NCBI GenBank assembly: GCA_902767045.1
Contig: CACXFT010000029.1
Span: 1 to 39,929 of the forward strand
Direction of reading: 5' to 3'
DNA: 39,929 nt
Source: an uncultured Prevotellaceae bacterium
GTDB lineage: Bacteria; Bacteroidota; Bacteroidia; Bacteroidales; Bacteroidaceae
Of this stretch, positions 25,173 to 35,500 are shown piece after piece (the stretch's first letter is position 1; every line of letters starts with the position of its first letter). Below the pieces are notes generated by a model. It saw only the letters and a list, made by a program, of their open reading frames with translations, ran no database searches and was not told where the DNA came from. Position numbers and translations under genes: made by a program.

Positions 25173-27317
25173 TTAGAACAAGTCTTCAAGGTAAAGCGGG
25201 TTGTTGTAGACATGCTCGGGAACCAGCTCGATATAGTCGAGGTGGAACTGAGTGGTGGTGTTCTCCGGGAGCACGGTCTTGAAGCGCAGCCAGTAGTTGC
25301 CCTGGTTGAGCTGTCCTTTATAGACGATACGGCGCAAGTCTTGCTCGTTTCTGCGTGCGAGAGTAGAGCCCACGGTGTAGTAGAGCGGTCCGCGCATCCA
25401 ACCCAGGTTGTGCATGTTCTTATCGGTTTGCACACCATAGTCGCGCTCGTTTTCGTAGTTGGTCCAGCCAGTGGCAATGTTGGCATCGGCCTGGTTGTTA
25501 CTTGCCGAGGGCACGTTGCGCATGTCGAGAGGAATGTCGGTAGCCACCATGTTACCCTGCTCGTTAGAAGTTCCAAGGAACACCTGCATCATACCACGGT
25601 TGCCGTTGGCGGTGTAACCCATGCGGATTTCATACATGCCGGCAGGCACCGGGGGCAGGCGCAAAGCAAAGTCGAAGGCACCCATACAGTTGAACTCATC
25701 CTTCTGATAGTTACTCCAACCGTTGCCCGATCCGGAGAGATAATAGAGGTGAGTATCGTCGCCATTATACATCTTCATGTTGTCGAAGAAACCATTGGGA
25801 ATGCGGATGTAGTCGCCACCCAGTGCACCTTCAGAACCAGACTTGCCACCATTCTTATTATTAATGTAGGCGTATGTGGCACAACGGAAGTTGTTGTTCA
25901 TCATTTCAGGGAAGAAAGCAGCATCGTCGATACGCATACGTTCGCGAAGCACCACCTGAGGAACACGCTCGTTATAAATAACGAAGTTATCTACACAGTG
26001 AATGTAACCATTCAGCGGCTGTTGCATGTCGCGGCGCTGTTCAATAGCCGCACCACGACCGTTCACATCGTGTTTGGGCACTTCGAGCACATAAGCGTAG
26101 ATAGACTCGCTCGAGCTTCCCGACGACGTTTCGGTGGTGTCTTCCGACTGTTCCATGATTTGTGTCATGAGCGTGTTGTTGTCGTATCCACGGTTCACAT
26201 AGCGTGTACCGGAAACCTCTTCGGCCGAAACCTTCAGCAAGGTGTAGGGCAGCATGGTTTCGTTATATTCATAGAAGCCCACCTTGGTGCTGGCCTCGTT
26301 GAGTCCGGTGTAAACGAGCCGGTCGTAGGGAATCTTGTACTTCACGATGTGGTAGCGCACAAACATGTTCAGGCAGTTCCACTGGTTGGTGTAGTCGTCG
26401 CCAGTGGAAACAGTGATGTTGTTATCGCGAACGTAGTCGTACCAGTCGGCACAGTTGGCATAAACCGAATTGGCATAGCGTACTAAGTCGGCGAACGTGT
26501 TAATGCCGGCACGCTTATAGAAGTCGTCTGGCTCCACAAAAACTGTGAATCCTACGGCACACTCTGTTGGGGTGTAGAAGTTGTAGGTGTTGTCGACACT
26601 ATACTCCATGGGGTCGCCATTGGCCTGACGCTTGGTTGACTCAATCAGCGAGTCTGCCAACCCCGTTTTAGACAGAGCCTCAGAGAACAAGGTAAGGAAC
26701 GAATACTTGCTCAGCTCGTTAGGCACCAAGCTGTTAGAGCGGGTGAGCATGCGGTTGAGCACATGAATGAGTCCGTTCTCGAGTTCGTTATCGATGCTGG
26801 TGATTTCGGAGTAGGAGTTCACCATGGTGTTACCTGTTGTGGGATTCACGCTGGTGGTGAGCTCACGGCCGAGCATGGTGGTGATGGTGGTACCGGGTCC
26901 CATGTCAACAGCCCAGTATTTGCGGAAGTCAACCAGGTGGAACTTGGCGATATCCACGCAGAGCGAGTCGGAAAGTCCCTCCACACCTTCCACGGTCATG
27001 CCGTTGTGGTCGGTGCGTGTGGTATCGTTCCACAAGCTGTCAACATAAATCTGCACAGCCTCGTTCACGGGAGCAAAGCAGGTGTACTTGCCATAGGCAC
27101 TGAGCACCTTGTCGAGTCCGGCACGCTTCAGAATGTAGTTGAAGTCGCTGAACTCCGGCTCCGAAGCCAGGTAGTCTTCGATGGTCTGACCGGTTGCCGT
27201 GTAGAGGTTCGACTCATCGATATCCTCCGAGCAGCTGGTCAATCCGATGGCAGCAGGCAGCATGAGTGCCACAACTGCGAGTTGGCTGAAAAGCCATTTA
27301 TAATTATTCGTCTTCAT
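25173..27317 (-). CDS. Fasciclin (FAS1) domain lipoprotein with C-terminal beta-sandwich
   Basis: This 714-residue lipoprotein has a signal ending PAAIGLTSC, followed by SEDIDES. The first FAS1 domain (about 50-195) shows FNYILKRAGLDKVLSAYG, YTCFAPVNEAV and LENGLIHVLNRML. The second (about 205-460) shows LFSEALSKTGLADSL and NGYIHCVDNFVI and contains a long central insertion. The C-terminal region (about 480-705) is a beta-sandwich with a MYEIRMGYTANGNRG strand pattern and ends QFHLDYIELVPEHV, typical of galactose-binding-like folds. It lies 6 bases after the first SusD and 18 bases before the next FAS1 gene. The likely role is surface ligand capture. It shares architecture with its neighbour at 23265-25154 but little obvious identity, so the two may have diverged long ago. 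Confidence 0.85.
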   Translation of the reverse strand: MKTNNYKWLFSQLAVVALMLPAAIGLTSCSEDIDESNLYTATGQTIEDYLASEPEFSDFNYILKRAGLDKVLSAYGKYTCFAPVNEAVQIYVDSLWNDTTRTDHNGMTVEGVEGLSDSLCVDIAKFHLVDFRKYWAVDMGPGTTITTMLGRELTTSVNPTTGNTMVNSYSEITSIDNELENGLIHVLNRMLTRSNSLVPNELSKYSFLTLFSEALSKTGLADSLIESTKRQANGDPMEYSVDNTYNFYTPTECAVGFTVFVEPDDFYKRAGINTFADLVRYANSVYANCADWYDYVRDNNITVSTGDDYTNQWNCLNMFVRYHIVKYKIPYDRLVYTGLNEASTKVGFYEYNETMLPYTLLKVSAEEVSGTRYVNRGYDNNTLMTQIMEQSEDTTETSSGSSSESIYAYVLEVPKHDVNGRGAAIEQRRDMQQPLNGYIHCVDNFVIYNERVPQVVLRERMRIDDAAFFPEMMNNNFRCATYAYINNKNGGKSGSEGALGGDYIRIPNGFFDNMKMYNGDDTHLYYLSGSGNGWSNYQKDEFNCMGAFDFALRLPPVPAGMYEIRMGYTANGNRGMMQVFLGTSNEQGNMVATDIPLDMRNVPSASNNQADANIATGWTNYENERDYGVQTDKNMHNLGWMRGPLYYTVGSTLARRNEQDLRRIVYKGQLNQGNYWLRFKTVLPENTTTQFHLDYIELVPEHVYNNPLYLEDLF

Positions 27318-27323
27318 ACGGCA

Positions 27324-29156
27324 TTAATTTTTTTCCATTGATTTATCCTCTTTCCATACAGGATTCTGCACGAGGAGCGAATTAACCTTCGTATCGCTGA
27401 GCGGAACAGGCCAATAGAGGTGTGCTTCAGCCTTCATCTTGGCCTTCACCGATTCACCTCCGGCAGCCACCTTTCTCACCATGAGCGTCTTCATGTCTTC
27501 AGAAAGAGCAGGGAAGTTCTCGGGGTCGGGATATTCAACCAATTTCTTGGTGATATCGACATTGGTCATGTGTCGATAACCGAAACGCACCAGGTCGAAC
27601 CAACGCTTACCTTCGAAACAGAGTTCGCGCAGGCGTTCAGCCATCACAAGCTGTTCCATACCGGCCTGCGAAGCAAAGGTAGTAGACCAGGTGAGCGAGT
27701 CAACGAGTGTTTTGTCGGCATCGGCTTCGTTGGAGTTTCTCTGACGTGCGCGAAGAGGAATCCACGAACGGTCGTTCACTTCCTTCACCAGCTGGTAAGC
27801 CTCACGGATGCGGCTTCCGGCATCGTCGATCCAAACGAGTGCTTCGGCCTTCATGAGCATGATGTCGGTGAGGCGATACACAATCCAGTCCATACCATAC
27901 AGACCATAGGCAAAAGTAGTAGCTTCAGCCTTTTTCTGTCCGTTGGTGCTGCGGCGAACAGAAGAGTCGTACCAATCGCCTATTCCCACCATCTTGCGAA
28001 TGCCTAACTGCTTTTCCAGCGAGTTGTTCACATCGAACACATTGTTCCAGAAGCGATAGTCGTGGGCATTCAGGTAGACCGACTTGGTGGAGCTGTTGCC
28101 TGTGGTGAAGAAGCACTCCATGGAGGCATAAACCTTCGGCTCGGCTTTTGTTGCCTCGCGGCGCGAATACCAAGTAGCAAGTTCGGTGTTTCCGAAACCA
28201 TCCTGTGTCTGATACTGCCACTCGAGGATGCTCTCCCGCGAGTTGCGCTGAGAGCCGAAAATCATTTCGTGTGCCATGCTTCCATCAATGAGGTGATACT
28301 TTTCTTTCTCGTCGATGCGAATGAGGGCACTAATCTTTGCCATATCTTCGCGGTATTTGGCATCCATGGCATTAATCACCTTGTCGCAATACTCCACACA
28401 CTTGGCATAGTCTTGCTTGGCCCCTTCGGGATCCGTGCCATGTTTCATGGAAGCACGCCACAGATAGATGTCGGCCATGAGTGCCCAAACAGAGTTTTTG
28501 GTGAAGTAGGCATAGTTGTCGCGGCTGCTGGGATAAGCTCCCGAGTTGAGCACCTTGTTCTGTGCAAACTCCAGGTCTTCGATGCAACACTGCAAAACGC
28601 TGTCGGGAGCATACTGCGGAACGTTCTCCACCTCTTGGTCAACCTCGTAAGAGTGGGTGGTGTAAGGCACGTCGCGGAACGCACGCACCAGATAGAAATA
28701 GCACAAGCTGCGCAGCGATCTCATCTGAGCCTCAGCTTCGTCGCGGTCGCCGGGATAGAACTGCGGGTCGGTGGCAGCCACCTGGTCGAGGTGGTTAATC
28801 ACGATGTTGCAACGGTTGATCACATCATAGAATGCACTCCAGTCGCAATAGCCGTTACTGGGCATGATGTTGGCAGCATCGATATTCTCCAGGTTCTTTT
28901 CGTTGAGGTCTTTATATGCCTCCATTTCATCCGAACGGTATGAACCCCACATAATGGCCTTCTGCTGGATGTTGCCCTCGGTCATTTTCTTGTAGGCACC
29001 GGCAACCATTTCTTTGACATCCTCCTTCTTTTTCCAGAAGTCTTCGCCAGTGGTTTTATCCGTCGGGTAGATGGTCAGGAAGTCATTGCATGATGTGAGT
29101 GGCAATGCCACGGCAGCCATCACAACACCTATTTTAAATATATTATTGACTTTCAT
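27324..29156 (-). CDS. SusD/RagB-family outer-membrane lipoprotein (first pair)
   Basis: This is a 610-residue lipoprotein. I place the start at ATG 29156 because MKVNNIFKIGVVMAAVALPL runs into the lipobox TSC; the longer frame overlaps the SusC stop codon and adds no useful sequence. After the cysteine come NDFLTIYPTDKTTGEDFW, the usual SusD opening, then EMVAGAYKKM and AFYDVINRCNIVINHLD. A standard RSLCYFYLVRAFRDVPY helix is present, and the C-terminal ERLRELCFEGKRWFDLVRFG is a highly conserved SusD motif. It follows the first SusC by 13 bases. It acts as the ligand-binding lid of that transporter at the cell surface. Substrate is not predictable from sequence. Confidence 0.96.
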   Translation of the reverse strand: MKVNNIFKIGVVMAAVALPLTSCNDFLTIYPTDKTTGEDFWKKKEDVKEMVAGAYKKMTEGNIQQKAIMWGSYRSDEMEAYKDLNEKNLENIDAANIMPSNGYCDWSAFYDVINRCNIVINHLDQVAATDPQFYPGDRDEAEAQMRSLRSLCYFYLVRAFRDVPYTTHSYEVDQEVENVPQYAPDSVLQCCIEDLEFAQNKVLNSGAYPSSRDNYAYFTKNSVWALMADIYLWRASMKHGTDPEGAKQDYAKCVEYCDKVINAMDAKYREDMAKISALIRIDEKEKYHLIDGSMAHEMIFGSQRNSRESILEWQYQTQDGFGNTELATWYSRREATKAEPKVYASMECFFTTGNSSTKSVYLNAHDYRFWNNVFDVNNSLEKQLGIRKMVGIGDWYDSSVRRSTNGQKKAEATTFAYGLYGMDWIVYRLTDIMLMKAEALVWIDDAGSRIREAYQLVKEVNDRSWIPLRARQRNSNEADADKTLVDSLTWSTTFASQAGMEQLVMAERLRELCFEGKRWFDLVRFGYRHMTNVDITKKLVEYPDPENFPALSEDMKTLMVRKVAAGGESVKAKMKAEAHLYWPVPLSDTKVNSLLVQNPVWKEDKSMEKN

Positions 29157-29169
29157 ATCTGATTCTGTT

Positions 29170-32100
29170 TTAGAAACCAATGTTAACATTCAAAGTAACC
29201 GACTTGCTTCGCGGAGTGGAAGATTTGTCGTAGGCTACACCCCATGTCTTTGGAGCAACCTCCGGCTCAATGCCGCTATACTTAGACAGCACAAAGAGGT
29301 TCTGAGCAGAGAGGCTCAGCTGCAAGCGGCGCAGGCCAATAGCCTTGAGAAGCTTCTTGTTGAAGTTGTAGTTCAGCTGCACATAGCTCAGGCGCACGAA
29401 AGAGGCATCCTCCACATAGCGGTCGCTACCGAGCGAGTTCCAACCAGATTCGTAGAGCGCGCGTGGCATTTGAGTAATGTCGCCGCTCTTGCGCCAACGC
29501 CAGTTCACCGACGAGAGCTGGTTGTAGGAACCATACATCTCTTCGAGGCTCTGCCGAGCTTGGTTCACCACCTTCATACCTGTGCGGAAGCTGAAGCTGG
29601 TTTTCAGCGACCAGTCGCCATAGAAGAAGTTGAAGCCGAAACCACCCTGGAACTTCGGGTTGGCATTGCCAAGGTACACCACGTCAAGACCATTGATCTG
29701 ACCATCGTGGTTCACATCTTCGTAGATGGCATCACCACCCTTGAAGTAGTAGTTGGTTCCGTCGTAGTCGTACATCAAGCTCTTGGGTTCGCCGTTGGAG
29801 TTGAGAATCACCTTGCCGTTATCGTCGAGGGCAACGGGAGCGGTGTGCGGGTCGGCATCGGTCGACGAAGCAAACCAATCGTTCAGCTTGGCACGATATT
29901 CATCTTCGCTGAGGTAGTTGTCGGTTGCCGGGTCTTTGCGCATGTCGATGAGGTCGTCGTACTCATAGCGGTAAACGCCCTTGAAGCGGTAGCCATAGAT
30001 AGAGCCGAGGGGGTTACCCACCTGAATGCGGTTCAGGTAGCCGGTGCGTTCGGAAGCCTTCCACTCAGAGTTGATAGACTCAAGCACGCTCTCGTCCATG
30101 CGAACAATTTCGTTGAAGTTCTGCGAGATGTTGAAGTTGGCACTCATCGAGAACTTGCCAATCTTGAGGAACTTGTTTCCTTCGATGTTCAACTCCCAAC
30201 CTTTGTTCTCCATGTCGCCCACGTTGGCCCAAGGCAGCGAGGAGAAACCAGCCGTTGAAGGAATGTGCACATTCTGCATGAGCAGGTTCTGGGTTTTCTT
30301 GTAGTAGTAGTTGAAGTCACCGGTGATGAGGTCGTTGAAGAAACCGAAGTTACCACCGATGTTGTACGACATGGTGCGTTCCCACTGCAGTTTGTCGAGC
30401 TGCAGGCTTTCCAGGTAAGCAACGGTTTGTCCGGCATAGCTACCGCCGATGTTATATTTTGCATACTGCAGGTATTCGCTTTTCGGCTGGTTACCCACGA
30501 TACCCCACGAGGGGCGGAAGGCCAGCATAGAGAGGAAGCTCTTCGACCACTTCATGAACGGTTCGTCGCTGATATTCCAACGTCCGGAGAGTCCGGGGAA
30601 GTAACCCCACTTTTTCTTGTCACCGAACTTGGTGGTACCGTCTACACGCACCGAGAAGTCGAGAGCGTAACGCGACTTATAAGAGAAGTGCCCAGAGTAG
30701 ATACCCGACATGGAGCGCCACTCACCGTTGCCAGTACCCATGCTCTGCAGGAAAGCCGACACAGAGGGTGAGGTGATGCCGTTGGGGATGTTCGATGTTA
30801 CCAGGTTCTGGTTGTTGTTGGTACCCGTTGTGAGCTCGCCGCGCACCAGCATGGTTGCAAACCAGTCTTTGTTTCTGAATGCCGGTGTGAAGGTGAGCGT
30901 ATGACGTGTGGTGATTTGCAGCGAGTTGTAGTCGTACTGCTCCATGTGGTTGTACATGCTGGTGTGCCAGGCATTGGTGGAGAGGGCACCGGGCCAATAC
31001 TTAGGCTCGCTCTTCGAGAAGATATCGATGTAAACCAGTCCGGTGTAGTCGAGTCGGGTGTGGTCGTCTTCCTTACCGAGCAGGTAGTAGTCGAGTTTGA
31101 ACTCAGGCGAGATACGGTATGTTTCCTCCTTACGCCAAGCCATGTTGGCAATGGCAACGGGGTTGCCCAAGTCACGAATGGCAGAGAGCTGTTTTGAAGA
31201 GGTTCCCGTTACCGAAGAACCGGCTTCGGTGCTGGCACCCAAAGGCATCATGATGTAGTATTCGTTGGTGTCGCGTTCGTCGGCACCCTGGCGGTGAACG
31301 CTCATGTTCGGTGCCATCTTCTGTGCACGACCCAAGATGTCGTCGTCGTAGTTGCGGTTGTTCTCGGTGTAGGTCAAGGGGAAGGTGGTAGAGAACTTGA
31401 TGCGGTCACTCACGAAGTAGTCGAGCACGAGTTTCGTAGAGAAACGGTTCAGAGTCTGCTTGATGATGGTACCTTCCTGCTTGTCGTAACCGGCCGAGAT
31501 ACGGAAGTTGGCCTTTTCACCACCACCCGAAACAACCAGGTAGTGATACTGGCTGATACCAGTTTGCGTAACCTCCTTCACCCAGTCGGTATTGTTGTTC
31601 CAGTTAGGAGCATCTGCCCACTGGTCGAAGGAGGGATAGTTAATTTCGTTGATGTTGTTGGTGAAGTTACGGTCTTGTTTTGGGTTGTAGAACTCTTCCT
31701 TGAGCAGCATGGTGTAGTCGTCACCATTCAGCAGGTTGTAGCCCTTGGGCTGCCACGAAGCCTGCAAACGGAACGAGTAGTCGACCTTGGTGTTACCACG
31801 GGCACCACGCTTGGTGGTGATCGAGATTACACCGTTAGCACCACGCGAACCCCAGATGGCCGTGGCGGCAGCATCTTTGAGGATGTCGATTTTCTCAATA
31901 TCCTGCGGGTTCACCGAAAGCAGCGAAGCGTATGTTTCTTCGTTGGCGTTCTGGAAGTCGAAGTTCTCGTCGGGGTTGTCGAAGATGTTACCATCCACCA
32001 CAATCAGCGGTTCTGCCGAACCATTGATAGAGGTAACACCACGCAGGCGCATAGAAGTACCTGCACCCAGGTTACCCGAGTTGGCGATAATGTCGAGACC

Positions 32101-32574
32101 TGCAATCTTACCCTGCAGGGCTTCGTCGGCCGATGTAAACGACAGACCCTCCACTTCGCTCATGTTAAAGGTCTGTGCAGCCACAGAAACCTCGTTGTCA
32201 GGAATGGCCAGGCCGCCGCTGTTGAATTTCTTCTTGGCCACCACAACCACCTCGGTAATCATGTTCTCGTCTTCGAGTGTTACGTCGAACACCGTTTGGT
32301 TTCCGATGGGAATCAGCTTTGTCTTGTAGCCGATATACGAAATCTTCAGTTTGTTTTTCGTGTTCATCACCTCCATCGAGAAGTTACCGTTGATGTCGGT
32401 CTGACCTTGAGAAACGATACGGTTGTTGGCATCAATCTCAACGACGTTACACATCATCACGGGTCCGTCAGCATCGTTGACCGTACCCGAGATACGTGTT
32501 CCTTGCGCCATAGCCACCGTAGAGAAGAATGCGAATACGGCGAGGAACAGATATTTTATCTTGTTTGTTTTCAT
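29170..32574 (-). CDS. SusC/RagA-family TonB-linked outer-membrane transporter (first pair)
   Basis: This is a 1134-residue TonB-dependent outer-membrane transporter. The start at ATG 32574 gives the signal peptide MKTNKIKYLFLAVFAFFSTV ending at AMA; the 47 codons upstream overlap the preceding FAS1 gene. A carboxypeptidase-regulatory-like domain (ISGTVNDADGPVMMCNVVEI) is followed by the link VVVVAKKK. The plug shows ALQGKIAGLDII, MRLRGVTSINGSAEPLIVVD and KDAAATAIWGSRGANGV. The barrel ends in VTLNVNIGF, with terminal phenylalanine. It uses proton motive force through TonB to import ligands captured by the SusD encoded 13 bases downstream. It follows the first FAS1 gene by 22 bases. Confidence 0.96.
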   Translation of the reverse strand: MKTNKIKYLFLAVFAFFSTVAMAQGTRISGTVNDADGPVMMCNVVEIDANNRIVSQGQTDINGNFSMEVMNTKNKLKISYIGYKTKLIPIGNQTVFDVTLEDENMITEVVVVAKKKFNSGGLAIPDNEVSVAAQTFNMSEVEGLSFTSADEALQGKIAGLDIIANSGNLGAGTSMRLRGVTSINGSAEPLIVVDGNIFDNPDENFDFQNANEETYASLLSVNPQDIEKIDILKDAAATAIWGSRGANGVISITTKRGARGNTKVDYSFRLQASWQPKGYNLLNGDDYTMLLKEEFYNPKQDRNFTNNINEINYPSFDQWADAPNWNNNTDWVKEVTQTGISQYHYLVVSGGGEKANFRISAGYDKQEGTIIKQTLNRFSTKLVLDYFVSDRIKFSTTFPLTYTENNRNYDDDILGRAQKMAPNMSVHRQGADERDTNEYYIMMPLGASTEAGSSVTGTSSKQLSAIRDLGNPVAIANMAWRKEETYRISPEFKLDYYLLGKEDDHTRLDYTGLVYIDIFSKSEPKYWPGALSTNAWHTSMYNHMEQYDYNSLQITTRHTLTFTPAFRNKDWFATMLVRGELTTGTNNNQNLVTSNIPNGITSPSVSAFLQSMGTGNGEWRSMSGIYSGHFSYKSRYALDFSVRVDGTTKFGDKKKWGYFPGLSGRWNISDEPFMKWSKSFLSMLAFRPSWGIVGNQPKSEYLQYAKYNIGGSYAGQTVAYLESLQLDKLQWERTMSYNIGGNFGFFNDLITGDFNYYYKKTQNLLMQNVHIPSTAGFSSLPWANVGDMENKGWELNIEGNKFLKIGKFSMSANFNISQNFNEIVRMDESVLESINSEWKASERTGYLNRIQVGNPLGSIYGYRFKGVYRYEYDDLIDMRKDPATDNYLSEDEYRAKLNDWFASSTDADPHTAPVALDDNGKVILNSNGEPKSLMYDYDGTNYYFKGGDAIYEDVNHDGQINGLDVVYLGNANPKFQGGFGFNFFYGDWSLKTSFSFRTGMKVVNQARQSLEEMYGSYNQLSSVNWRWRKSGDITQMPRALYESGWNSLGSDRYVEDASFVRLSYVQLNYNFNKKLLKAIGLRRLQLSLSAQNLFVLSKYSGIEPEVAPKTWGVAYDKSSTPRSKSVTLNVNIGF

Positions 32575-32596
32575 ATCTCTTATATATAATAAGGTG

Positions 32597-35500
32597 TTAC
32601 TCTGCGAAAGTGTAGTCATACCGGTAGATACCGTCGCTGGTTTTGGTTGCACCATCGCCCATGTCTGCCTTAGACGTTGGGTTGAGCGGTGTGTCAATCT
32701 CATGAATAACAGCAAACGAAGAGGTTACGATGCCAGTAGCACGGGTGTAGAGGTCGTTGAAGATGAAGTCGCGTGCCATTTGGTTGATCATCTTGTTGCT
32801 GTCTTTGGTAATAGAGATGGTGTTACCCGTGTTGTCGGTAACTTTCAGCACATTGCTTCCGCCTCCCACGGTAACGCGGTAGGGCACGCTGTTTTCATTC
32901 AGAGCTGCTGTGAGGCATTCCTGTCCCTTGATGGTGTTGTCAACAAACACAGAGTTTGTTTGGAAGTGGTAGCGCACGAAGGCATTGATAGCCTCACACA
33001 TTGCGCGCACCTTTTCCTGACGCTGTGCATCGGTGAGGTCGGGGTATGTTACACGGTTTCTCACGTTCTGCACATCTTTCCAGGTGGGCAGTCCGGCGCG
33101 GTAAGCCTTTTCCATGGCCTCGTTGTTGGGCACATAAACAGTGTAGTTATACGACTTGAAGAAGTTTACGTCCATATCGGGGCACTTCTGTGCACCCACG
33201 CCACCGGGGTTGTTGGTGAAGATGGTGTAGAGCGGCAGCTTCGATGCACGTTCGCGCTCGTCGTAGGCATACTGCAGCAGGGCAGAACGTGCATCTTGTG
33301 TGGTTCCGGAAACACGTCCCATGGCAAGCGACATAAATTCAGAGAAGCGGTTGCGGTCTTTCACAGGGTCTTCGGTGTTGGTAACGAAAGCCGTACCGTT
33401 ACGGTTGCGATAGAAGGTTGCGAACACCGATGTGAGCGGAGTTTCTATTGGGTGGTCAACAACAAGGGTTGTACCGTTGTCCTGGTCGTTGATGGCAACG
33501 ATGCGCGAAGCCGGGCGACCCATGTCGATTTGTGCACCACTGCGCACTTCGCCATAATAGGTTTGTCCGTCTTCCTGGTATCCGTTGCGGTTGATGTGTA
33601 TTTCCAGTCCGGCACCGTTCTTACCCAGATAATAGTTGTTGCCTTCGAGGTTCTGTCCCTGTTCCAGCACAATGGTGTGGGTGTTCAGCATGTCTTTGAA
33701 CTGCGAAGCGGGGAACTGACTACCCGTGAGCTCAACCGAGTCTTTGGTCAGGTCGCGTTCATAAAGGTTGGTGGTGGTGTTGCGTTTGGCGGGATAAGAG
33801 AAGCAACGCACATAAGGCAATCCGGGTTCCACGCTTGGGTCGTAAACAAAGCTGAGGAAGCGTGGCGAATAGCCCATGTAGGGAGCGTCGAGATAGAAAC
33901 CGCCAAAGGCCTTGTCGTTAGGAACGATGAGTCCGTAGTTAGAACTCATGGCGAGCAGGTAGGCATAGTAGTTGAGGTTGATGGGGAGCAGGTTGGCAAT
34001 AGGCTCCGACTCGTCACCGTCGTTCACAGCATCGCGGAAGATGTTCAGGTCTTCGGCAAACAGCATGGGAGCTGTTACAGCGCTGAAGCGGTCGGGCGAG
34101 AACACCTTGTTGAGCATATAGATGACACCGTTGTTGGTGAATCGCACGTCTTTGATGGTATTGCCGTTGTTGTCGGTGGTTTCTGCCAGGTCGGCAATGG
34201 TCAGTCCCATGGGGTCACCCGAACCGGCCTTCACCACGCTGGCGAACTTGCTGGGCACCGAAGCCGAGAAAGAAGCCTTCATGAAGTTGTTGAGGAAGTC
34301 TTTCACCACATTGATTTCGATGGCATCAATATTCTCCATCAGGTTTTCCTTGGTAACAGGCTTGATAACGGCATAACGGTTCATGATGTTCTGTCCGTTT
34401 GTTTCATGCAGGAAATAGTGTTCCATAGCCTCGTCGGTGGGAACAAACATCACGGCAATGTCAGAAAGTGCATTTGTTCCCGTTGCACCGGTAGAATATT
34501 CGTTCCATCCCGGGTCGAAGGAAAGCAGGTAGTTGAACTGTGTGCGGTTGGGGTCAACACTCAGTCTGAGGCCTCCCTGCGAGCGAGCCGAGAAATAACG
34601 TTTCTGGAAGATGGTGTCGATGGGAGTCATGCGTTCGGGGCTGCCGTTGCGCTCTGCCGTTTCGTTGAACTCGGTAACCGAAGCGTTATAGGCAGAGGTG
34701 GTGCTGTAATCGACGAAAGGAGCCGAGAATCGTTCCAGCATGCGGCTGAAGTAGCGTGTGTTGGAACTTGTGCGAATGGCTTCGGCCATGTTTCCCGGGG
34801 GCACCAGCACGTCTTCGAGCTGATGGATGTAACCATTGCTGCAGGTGAGTCCCTGCATGTTGGGAGCCGGTGTGATAATCTGGTTGCGGAACACATACGA
34901 CTTATCCTGCGTGTATGGTGTTCCGGTGATGATGGCGAAGTCGCTGTTGGGGTCTCCTTCGAGGTGCGTGATAGAGTTTTTGTTGAGGTACTCACGCGTG
35001 AGGTGCACCATCATGGGTTCTGTTCCGTCGAGCACCATGTCGATGCCGCGTGTGTAGAACCGTTCCCAGTATTTGTTGTTCTGCGGGAAGTTGGCAGCTC
35101 CTACGATGTGCGTGATGGAGTCGGTCTTGGCTGAGTAGGTGGTCTGCTTGATGGCGATACCCTTGTCAACGTTCGACGTTGTTCCGCTCGAGAAGGGCAC
35201 GTTCGACAGCATGGTCACCAGCTGCGCATTTTTCAACATGGAGTAACGCAACAGCAGACGCTTCTGAGCAGTGGTCAGGTCTTCGTAGCATGTTACTCCC
35301 CAATTGTTGTTGCGGTAGAAGCGCTGGAAAGCCTCATCGTTGGCGGGGAAGATGGTTACAGAACCCGTACGGTTCAACATGTCAGCCTGGCCTAAGTCAT
35401 CGATAAGCCGGATGTAGTCGTTGAACGTACCCGTCAGTCCTGAGGCCTCCGGATTCTTCAGTGTAGAATAGATCGGACCGTTGAGGAAACTGGGATAATT

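Noticed and set aside
24510..26486. A 658-codon open frame on the plus strand spanning parts of two FAS1 genes
   Set aside because: It crosses the boundary between two clear lipoprotein genes, and its composition is that of an antisense shadow.
32423..35134. A 903-codon open frame on the plus strand opposite the first FAS1 gene
   Set aside because: Exceptionally long, but the opposite strand has a lipoprotein signal, FAS1 motifs and operon spacing. The antisense product has no signal, fold pattern or start context.
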